This document shows positions 55,772 to 64,000 of a DNA stretch of 64,000 nt, piece by piece. The translations under genes were made by a program, and so were the position numbers. The notes beneath the pieces are model-generated. The model was not told the origin of the DNA, did no database searches, and was given only the letters and a program-made list of their open reading frames with translations. The first letter of the stretch is position 1. Each line of letters begins with the position of its first letter. Source of the stretch: Coriolopsis trogii. Its lineage: Eukaryota; Basidiomycota; Agaricomycetes; Polyporales; Polyporaceae. The stretch is from NCBI GenBank assembly GCA_020543525.1, contig JAHYIO010000036.1:558001-622000 (forward strand). Direction: 5' to 3'.

Positions 55772-57008
55772 CTCTGGTGCGTGCGGCTCGAGGGAAGAGA
55801 GGCTAAGGTAAATGTAACGCTCCAGAAGTGACAGGGTTTAAGAGCAGCGACGGGGGTGGTTTGCGTCAAGACGGGCGCGCAGCTATGTATCATAGTGAGT
55901 GTGAGGGCGTCTGTGAAAGCTGGACTTGTGCACGCGTCCTCAGAAGTGCGGCTCGTACCCTCGTAATGCTGTAACGCATAGGGCGCCTTCCGGTTGTAGA
56001 AGGCCCATGGGCGGGAGAGAGTCTCTGTCGGCAGATAGTTAGAGAAGATCGCAAGAGAGATGAGGCTGCACTAAAGGTGACGATTCTGCGCCCAACGCTG
56101 ATGGAGGGGAACGGTAGTATTATGAAGAGGTGTGCACTGACCTGGCGTGAGGTATGGACCAAGTCTCCGTTTGCCCCCTCTCCATGGTGTTTGAACAGGA
56201 AACCATTGTACACCATGTCACTTGTAAGTAATCACAGCCGATGTTGGCATGTGCTGGTGAGTACGTCATACCAAAGAGGGATGATCCCGTCAGCACATAT
56301 GCAGTAGTGAATAGAAAGGAGAGCATGGACGCACTCTTTACAGGACACTGGCATTCCATGATGCAGATCTGATGAAACTTCACTCCCGACTACTCCGTCA
56401 TTTGTCGGACGAAGTCCTCGAGAAGACGGGAAAAGCGGACTCCGTGTGCTGGAGAAGCCTCTGAGCGCTGTTGAACGCATAGTGTGATGAGGTGTCGGAT
56501 TTCGAGCCTTTGTGCACTCGTCCTCCGATGTACCATAAGCGATAATCGCACCTCAGCGAGTCGAACGAGCTCTTGAACACAGCCATGATGGATGCCCGTG
56601 AGCCGATAGGGTGGGAGTGTGGTTGTAGACCATGCCCCAAACGGGACGGGTTTGTAGGTGTTTGTGAAAAAGAAGGCCTGAACGAGCGTCTTACGACCAC
56701 ATGAGCGCGCATTCGTGTTGTCCGCCTTGCATCGCATACGGAGAGTCTCCCGCGGAGTGTCCCCCGACGCAGTCCCACGTATTCTTCTTCCATGAGGGTT
56801 CTCTCGCCAGAACAGCGCGCACGGAGGTCGGAAGATCTTCACAGATTGTCACGCTCAACTCCGGTCATCTTCCTCACCGTGGCCTGCCGTCACCGCCCAA
56901 CGCGGCATCCAACATATGCACTCCTATCCCTCTCTCGTTGCCTCCTCCATCCCGTACGCTCTCCCCGTTATATCATACTCCCTCGCTGTCCCCGGCCGTT
57001 GCTGTCTA
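55772..57008. other. Intergenic stretch between divergent DUF6534 and MFS genes
   Basis: A minus-strand ORF of about 150 codons (56842-56390) lies here, but another minus frame is equally open and neither shows a known family. No repeat seen. Promoters of both flanking genes must lie here. Confidence 0.35.
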
Positions 57009-59673
57009 ATGGCTACCCCTAGCGCCCCTGACTTGGTCGTGTTCTCCAAGACTGATCCCGAGGACCCCAAGAACTGGACACGGTGGCGAAAGCGCATTGT
57101 GGTCACTTATATATGCTGTCTCGCCCTTTGCTCGTAAGTCGCACTGTTGCCGAATATTATGTGGCCCTCACATTGTCTGTTCAGTGCGTTTGGGTCGTCA
57201 ATCTACGTAAGCATCATGTAGCATCTTTTCTATCGATGCTAGACATCCCTTTTTCAGGCTGCTGCAGAACTTCAGATCCGTGCAAAGTACGCCACGACTC
57301 CATATATATCGAGCTCTGGATTGACTGTATATGTGCTGGGGTTCTCTTTTGGTCCCTTAGTCTGTGCGTAGTGCATCCCCATCGCCATTTTCATAGTACT
57401 AATCAACTCTTGCTTCAGGGGGTGAGCAAACATGAATGTTCATTTTGATGAGGACAATAGCGCTGATATACGGACAGGCCCGATGAGCGAGATCTATGGG
57501 CGGAAGCTACCTTACATGGTGTCCTGGCCACTGCTCACTGGTATGTAGTCTCCGACCTTCGACTGTGACCTCCTCCTAACCAAGCCATGACATACAGCAA
57601 TGAGTGCAATCGACGCTTTCGTCAATAACCTCGCAGTTCTTATTGTTTGTACGCCGATGTTCGAGCCTACATCCCTTCATTCACTCCTAACGAGGGGCAC
57701 AGTTCGTTTCTTAACGGGAGCGGCTGCGGCGTGCGCTTTGAACAAGTACGTGTCTCGCGCCAATGTTCTGATTAAAGCTGAGAGACATTCACGCAGTGGT
57801 GGTGGCATCATGTCCGAGTGCGCAAAGCATCCTTCCATCTCTTCGAACACGGGCTGATATCTCTGTCAGCATGTATAATATTGTAGATATGCAGGGCCAA
57901 GCTATAGGTACGACTCAAGGCTCCTTCATGTGATCTTGCGCTAACATGAGCACCAGCTATCTCATGGTAGTGAGTACGATCCGAAGTGTGCTACCCATGA
58001 GTGTATATAGCCTGACACTACGTGTTGCAGCGCCGCGGCTATCATATCGGGACCGTGCGTCTCCCTCGTCATTGGGTTCTTCATAGTCGTCTACGCCGAT
58101 CCAAATACGTACGTTGAGGTTTCGTTACTCCGGACTTATGCTAACCGATATCTGCTACCAGATTATGGGCATTGCGCGTCTTCTTCTTCTTCACGGTCGC
58201 AATGTGGCCGTTGGTCATCCTCCTTCCTGAAACCCATGGGCCCACGATCTTGGCTGCTAGGTCAAAGAAGCTGAGGAAAGAGGGTCGCCCGAACGCACGC
58301 GCTGCTCATGAGCTGAAGCACCAGACAACGGGCGAACTACTCCGCATCCACTTCACACGGCCGGCGAGTGCGTTCCTTGCATCTCTTCGAAACTCTGTCT
58401 GCGCGATACTGACCTCTGCATCAGAGATGTTCTTGACCGAACCGATTATCCAGGGAGCGGCGGTCTGGACGTCCCTTTCTTACGGTATCGTCTAGTATGT
58501 GACTAACCTGGTTGCTTTCATGATAACAAGTGCGCTGACGCTTCCTCCACAGCTTCTTCTTCGAAGTTTACCCGATTGTCTTCTTCGAACAGGTATGCTT
58601 GCATGGATGAGGCACAGAAGCTCACATCTGACTCCGGTCGTAGCATCACTTCCGTCTCCAGCTCACGGGTCTTCCCTTCCTCGCCATAGCGATTGGCACT
58701 GTCGTCGCTGCAGCGTTCTATGTGCCAATGGTCGGCTACTTCCAGAGAATCCCACTGCCTGCCTTCGTTGTCCCGCGAGATACACCCAAGGACGCACCTG
58801 AAATGCGTCTAAAACTCGCCCTGTTTGCTTGGTGAGACTCCTATATATTCACGCATTCACGGTGAAGCGCAGGGAGCTTATGCGACACGGTAGTATCTTG
58901 ATGCCCATCTCTCTGTTTTGGTTCGCATGGTACGTAGTTCTGTTCCTATCCTGTATCGTACAATGCTCAGAATCGGAGACAGGACCAGCTCCGGAAATGT
59001 TCACTGGATAGCGCCTACGCTGGCAGGAGTACCTTTCGGCTTTGCTACTATCACGATCGTAAGTAGTCCTGGCTCCGCTCAAGTACCCACACGCTGATGT
59101 TTATATAGTTCTTCACGTTTTTGACATAGTGGGACTTATAACGCGGAGCGAGCGAACTAGATTGCTGATTCTATTCCATAGCACGTCACAGACATACACT
59201 ATCTACGCCTCGAGCTCGGGAGCATGCAACATCTTTGCTCGCTGCATGATCGGATCCTTCTTCCCCATCGTCGCGCACTCTATCGTAGACAACCTCGGCT
59301 CAGAATGGGGCGGTACGTGCGCGTTCTCACTCGTCTGCCCAAGTCGCGGCCGTCCCGTTGCACGCGCTGACATACGTCTTCACGTTTAGTATCCGTATTC
59401 GGGTTCATCTCGCTCTGTCTCATCCCCATTCCGCTCGCGTTCTTGCGCTGGGGCCCCACTCTACGTGCGCGCTCACCGATGGCGAAGGAAGCCAACGCCA
59501 TAGTCGCAAAGATGCGCGCGCAGGCTGCCGCTGCTGCCAAGAGGGCTCAAGAACAGGCCGCCGTCGCCGCCGCCGCAGGTGCGACTGCGCAGGCTGAGAA
59601 GGACGGCAGTGACGCAGGCACAGTCTCAAAGCTACAGTTCCGCTGCAACACGGAGGATGTGAAGTCGGCTTAG
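57009..59673 (+). CDS. MFS transporter, DHA1-type (polyamine/drug antiporter-like)
   Basis: Predicted 12-helix proton antiporter, distinct from the three DHA2 copies. The ATG at 57009 gives an N-terminal tail with the typical DPEDPKNW element before helix 1. Then AAAELQIRAKYATT, LTVYVLGFSFGPLVWGPMSE with IYGRK (motif A region), FLTGAAAACALNN, GGGIMSD, the loop LPETHGPTILAARSKKLR, FTEP-like LTEPIIQGAAVWTSLSYGIV, FFFEVYPIVFFEQ and IPLPAFVVPRDTPKDAPE. TSSGNVHWIAPTLAGVPFGF follows, with the end GPTLRARSP. A C-terminal tail of about 60 residues, rich in Ala, Lys and Gln, probably forms a coiled coil. Introns are 45-60 nt. The Trp-Gly of VWGPMSE needs a 3-nt exon (57419-57421). Substrate unknown. 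Confidence 0.88.
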
Positions 59674-60519
59674 GGCTTGCGGATACTGTAGAGAGCTCTT
59701 GCAGTATGGATGCCTGGAGGAAGGGAAACCGTCGATGATGGGGTTTGAATTTGAGACTATGGGATCCAGCCTGGATACTGGTAGAGCCTGGCGCGAGGCA
59801 GGGGACGGCGTCACGCTCTGCTCGTTGTATTGCACCTGTAAGATCTATTCCATCCTGCCACTCTTGTTTGCGATTTGTTCCTGTGTTTTTAAATGTTTGT
59901 TACCATGAAATGCGTACGGAGGCCGTCTTCGGAGGTCGCTTTGGGCGGTCCGCACCGCTCCGGCCCGGGACTCGGCGGCATCCATGGCTGGAAGGCACCA
60001 CTGACTGATGCATCTCCTCACTATACTCGAGTAGCTATGAGGAACATCAATCGCAAATCCAATTGCAACTTTTGAAATGCGTGTCGTGAAGAAGCCGAAG
60101 CTAGCTCCCAACAGACTTTGCCATGCGCGTAGATATACTGATACCTCATACACACTCGGAGACTAGTCAGCAGCGCATTCAATGACTATAATTCCAATAG
60201 ATTGATCAGACCGCTTGTACATTCGCTCATTGAAAAAACTACTAGGATAGTCGGAAAGTCGGATTAGTTGCAGCGAGAGTAATGGACGAGCAGTGTATAT
60301 GCAGTCTGCCAGTGAATTGATGCCTGGCCGCGACATTATCACGTGAGGACAGCCCAGGGGCCCGTGACCTTGGCGCGACCACTGGAGAGCTACGCTGAGC
60401 ACTCTGATATGTTGCTGTGAAGTCTCGAGGAGCCAGAGCGAGAGTATATGCGTGGTGGAAGCTGGAGAGAATTCATCTGAGAACAATCGCAGTCAGAACA
60501 TGTTGACCACTTCAGGTCG
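59674..60519. other. Intergenic region between convergent genes
   Basis: Only short ORFs. The 3' ends of the MFS gene and of the membrane protein gene at 60520 face each other here. Confidence 0.35.
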
Positions 60520-62015
60520 TTACCGCACAAAGTACCTCGATGTGAATGCCTTCAGGGCTTCTTTCGACATATCCACGTCCGGTATGAGTCTTGGACTGCT
60601 CGGCATGGCGAAACGCAAGTGACGTGGGCTGATAGTCCCTATCAACTGGGTAAATCACTTGCACATCAGACGAGCGACCCTAACCTACCTCAACACTTGC
60701 CTTCTATTGTGGGCATAGTGTGAGAGATGACGAACAACACGGCACGCCGCAATCTAACCAAACATGAGCCATGCAACAGTAATATCTACAGTATATACAT
60801 ACCGTAGATGCAATAGCGGCGGGTACGTTGGCAATGATTGACATAACAGCGTTGAAATTGAGCAGCATGAATGTCTGCCCCGCATAAGTCACACAGTGAC
60901 AGAGCGTAATGATGCTGACATACCGTGGCCACGAGATTGGTGGTGAAGCTGAAGAGTCCAATTAGTTGAGCGTCACAGACATAACAGGTGTATGTTTACT
61001 GACGATATCACGAAGAAGATGACACCGTCGTCAAACAAGAGTTTCATCAGTCCTGACCTGTACTCGCGAGCAGATCGGGAGACGCCCAGCCTGGCGGCCA
61101 TGAGAGCGAGAACGACGAAGTCGAAGCACATTGAGTAAATGAACGATCCGGCAAGGATTGTGTTACTTGTGCGATTAATGACGCAACCCTGACCCGGAAC
61201 CCAGATGGCCTTGAGCAGGACTCCTGGGTGCACAGTTGCAGATTAGCTTCTTGAGGACTAGAGTCTGTGCGAGAAACGTACCATGCAGCAGGAGCGACCA
61301 GTGTCCAATAATGAGAGCGACCAGAGGAAAGACAATGTACCACGCCATGGCCCAGAGACCCATGCTGGAATGAGATAAGTACCCCTAGAGAACGAACACG
61401 TGACTGTGGACGTACGTTCGCAGCGAGAGGTTGAGGCTGGCGATGCCAAATGCAGCGTTCACGAACATCTGATTGTAGATATACAACGCCTGGCAGTTTA
61501 TGGGTCTAAAAATTGTAAGTCGCTGCCAAAGAAGTAGGGGAGTCGGCTTACCTAGTCACGTTCAACGCCACGGCGCTTGTGCGAGAGTCACAGTCAGACA
61601 TCACAGTGCAATGGAAGTGAGGTATCAATACATACATGCCAATGAGAGCGAACAAAAGACAATAACGTCCCGCAAAGTAGAAGATCTACGAGGGTTGTTA
61701 CTTTATGCGATATACCTAGTAGTATGAGTTTGGCGACTTACCAATGGCCACTTGAAAGGCCTTCTCCCTCTCACGTATTCGAAGTCGAAGGAGAGGATAG
61801 TAATGTATTCCCAGCTGCCAAGAGGGAGAAAATCAGGTTAGTCATTTTCGCATGGTGTACGTATGCACTTGCATACTCACATGTATAGTCCAAGGAGGGA
61901 GTGCATGAGTTTGTTAAACGTAGCTGGCACTTGTGTCAGTGACTGCAGACAAGACATGCGATCAGAACGCACCATTATCAAGGGCAATTTCATCAGAAGA
62001 CTTCCAATCAGCCAT
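60520..62015 (-). CDS. Multi-span integral membrane protein (basidiomycete hypothetical family)
   Basis: Predicted seven-helix protein of a widespread mushroom family with no assigned role. The ATG at 62015 begins a 43-nt exon encoding MADWKSSDEIALDN, joined by a 44-nt intron to VPATFNKLMHSLLGLY. Then WEYITILSFDFEYVRGRRPF, IFYFAGRYCLLFALIG, IAVALNVTRPINCQ, the exon ending SLNLSLRT, MGLWAMAWYIVFPLVALIIG, GVLLKAIWVPGQGC, SGLMKLLFDDGVIFFVI, FTTNLVAT, FMLLNFNAVMSIIANVPAAI, and IAACRVVRHLSHYAHN. The 3' end is uncertain. Reading through gives a stop at 60685, while a gtaggt donor there and an acceptor near 60595 give a last exon ending at 60520. Its layout resembles the genes at 40.6 and 45.5 kb, but without clear sequence similarity. 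Confidence 0.82.
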
Positions 62016-62156
62016 AACTGTGTGGCCTGGATAGATGATAGGTGCGTCTGAGAGAGGTGAAGGTAGAAAATTGATGCAAGGTGTGAGACAGGGTTGCAGG
62101 CTCAAGGGATTCGTCCAAGGGGTTTTCCAGTGTAAAAAGAGTCCGGAGTGACGAGG

Positions 62157-62166
62157 GTATATATAA
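62157..62166 (-). promoter_or_regulatory. TATA box of the membrane protein gene at 62015
   Basis: The minus strand reads cttatatata, about 145 bases upstream of the ATG at 62015. It is one of the strongest TATA-like elements in the window. Confidence 0.45.
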
Positions 62167-63630
62167 GGCTCCTTGGGCTACCGCAGGCCCTCAGAAGAGT
62201 GCGGAGGGACTGCACCGGGAGCGCGAGACAACGTCGCTCGTGCCCGGGATCCGCCCGTCAGGGCTCGAGAACGAGCTTCGCAGATGCCTGCGGCACACAC
62301 CGCGGTAGGTGCTGAAGCAAAAGAAGCTATGAGTCATGCCTAAAATCCTTGTTGCGGAAGCTTGATACTTGTGTCTCCCGCGGGTGGCCTTGTGTTCCTG
62401 CTAAACCTTTCACAGGACCCGAAGGCTGCCATACCTGCTGACTAGGGCCGTAGCAGGCGTTTACGTACATTGATGCAGCATTTGGGGGTCTACCGCAGCC
62501 TTCCATAGCTATGAAGCCACCAGGAGACTTGCGGATTGAAGGACGGTACGGAGGTATGGGCGCCTAATGGTCCCATTGATGCCAGCGAGCCCATCCATTT
62601 GTGTGGCATCAGCCGGAGCCTCTGGTGATGCACCATGTGCAGTGTGATAGGCTTATATAGTCAGAAAGAGAGCTTATCTCCGGTCGAATGTCTCAATCGA
62701 GACGGCCTCTACCATGCACGCCTTCAGACTCTGACCCTGTGTGCGAGAAAGATTGCCAGTGCAACTCCCGCTCATCCATTGTATGCCCCTGTACATATCC
62801 ATAGCTATTCAAGCATAGTTAAGGAGTGACTTACATTGCTACCGGCCTGTAGTTAGGCGATTGGGAGCTTCAAGATTGTGAACCGTTTGTTGAGTCTGCT
62901 GTGGTAGTGGCGCCGGCCGCTAATCCATACGAGGGAATTCCGGGAACCTGTGAGAACCTTGATTGAGGCCGCGATGTTCGAGCGCCCATTTCCAATGCGC
63001 ACGAAGTGAATACGTTGAACACTCTTGAGCATCGGATACATTTGCGCAAGGCCGAGCTCCCAGCATGTCGTGCAAACAAATCCTTCAGCATACCATGCAA
63101 GTATCCTCTGTCAGATCACTCGTCGCAACATTACACGCGGACGAGTAATGCAGCATATATGGGAGCAAAGATATCCTTTCTCCTATCGAGCGGTCTCTCC
63201 CTATAGTTCCAAGACGCTTGGATTGCGCTCCTGTGCTCGCAAGCGCAACCCGAGTGTCTGACAGTTCAAAGCTTCGAAGGAGCGGACGGCATCATCGGCG
63301 AACTCACACAAGCGGACGGACATGCAGGTAGAAATGTCGGTTAATAGACCTATACTCAAACTGAGGTGCATAGGTCGCTATCGAGACGCTTTGGGACATA
63401 CACAATCCGGTCGTAGAGAATGACAGATTAGAAGAACACCAGAGGATGAGATACGAAGGAAAGAGGGGCCAGTGGTAGGCGCAAACCGAGAGGCGGTGAC
63501 ACCTCATTAGGTTTGTTGCACTGCAGCATCTGTACGGTTACATGTTGATCATACTGTGATACTACACAAGGACTTGTATATGTTCGCGCTTTACGAAAGG
63601 ATGTGAAAGGCGTCGGAAGGAGAACGAATG
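62167..63630. other. 1.5-kb gene-poor stretch
   Basis: No gene recognised on either strand. A GC-rich block at 62180-62320 holds several short inverted repeats but does not fold into a tRNA-like or other RNA structure I can name. Confidence 0.35.
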
Positions 63631-64000
63631 TTGGAAGTAGGGGGCAGGTGTCGCTCTCGGAGCTGGTGCGCTCGTCCCGATTGCTAGCACGGGCAGCTCC
63701 CGTCTCCCCGGAGCCGTGATGTGGCACCAATTACAATGATCGTTGGCGCGGTCGGTGTGCGAAAGACACCGTCCGAGGACCGAAGTCGAAGGTCGCCATA
63801 AGGTAGATGCTCTTCGCAGAGTTGAGATGAGGTGAGGTGTGTGGAGCGATGAGAGGCCGGAGATGCGTGTGCATCTTCTCGCAGACGCGCGGTGCGATGA
63901 AGTACCATCCATCGCGCGGGTTGCAGCTTCAGGGACGTCACCGAAGTTCGGACGGCAACCTGCAAGGACGACGAGGCTTGGAGCGGGAGTGTCCCGTCGC
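63631..64000 (+). repeat. Dispersed repeat copy C (partial, internally deleted, cut by window edge)
   Basis: Bases 63715-63835 align with 27105-27205 of copy A (gtgatgtggc, gaccgaagtcgaaggtcgcc, gtagatgctcttcgcagagttga). The block at 63960-63980 (acctgcaaggacgacgagg) matches 27592 of copy A. The two anchors are about 160 bases apart here but about 415 in copy A, so the middle is deleted. The orientation is that of copy A. The copy continues beyond the right edge. Confidence 0.55.

Noticed and set aside
57478..57540. Single 114-nt intron joining FGPLV directly to PMSE
   Set aside because: It is in frame but loses the expected Trp-Gly and is twice the usual intron length here; the two-intron model with a GGG exon was preferred, though not proven.
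62180..62320. tRNA or structured RNA gene in a GC-rich block
   Set aside because: No box A/box B elements or cloverleaf could be drawn; only short unrelated inverted repeats.

Overview
This window looks like nuclear DNA of a basidiomycete, probably an Agaricomycete of the wood-decay type. Nearly every gene is cut by many short introns (about 45-75 nt) with GTRNGT...YAG borders and occasional GC-AG introns. The protein families are those of mushroom-forming fungi: DUF6534 membrane proteins, DHA2-type MFS transporters, a class E P450, UstYa-like (DUF3328) proteins and an Agaricomycete homeodomain factor. No ribosomal, tRNA or core housekeeping gene was seen. With its tandem gene families, decayed genes and dispersed repeats, the window reads as an accessory region. 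All exon models were joined by eye from splice motifs, reading phase and similarity between the copies in this window.

Layout from left to right. (1) 0-9 kb: the 5' part of a DUF6534 gene (-) that runs off the left edge, a complete P450 (+, 3.5-5.6 kb) and a DHA2-type MFS transporter (+, 6.2-8.4 kb). (2) 11-16 kb: a DUF6534 gene (+) facing a second DHA2 transporter (-). (3) 17-21 kb: a decay zone with a frameshifted membrane-protein pseudogene and a broken homeodomain gene (-) that carries eleven copies of a 19-bp minisatellite. (4) 22-36 kb: DUF6534 (+), a decayed repeated segment (copy A), a third DHA2 transporter (-), and DUF6534 (+). (5) 37-47 kb: a small two-exon gene for a 54-residue protein, two UstYa-like genes (all -), a membrane protein (+), a beta-lactamase-fold serine hydrolase (-) and a paralogous membrane protein (+). 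(6) 48-53 kb: the inverted copy B of the repeat and gene fragments. (7) 53-62 kb: DUF6534 (-), a DHA1-type MFS transporter (+) and another multi-span membrane protein (-). (8) 62-64 kb: mostly empty, with a third partial repeat copy (C) running off the right edge.

Several genes could act together, though this is inference. A P450, UstYa-like oxidase homologues, a serine hydrolase and several efflux-type transporters are what fungal secondary-metabolism loci contain, but no backbone synthase is visible. The small gene at 37.2-37.4 kb is the only unexplained product next to the UstYa-like pair. All five DUF6534 genes share an extremely fragmented exon pattern with 10-14-nt microexons, and most lie beside an MFS gene.
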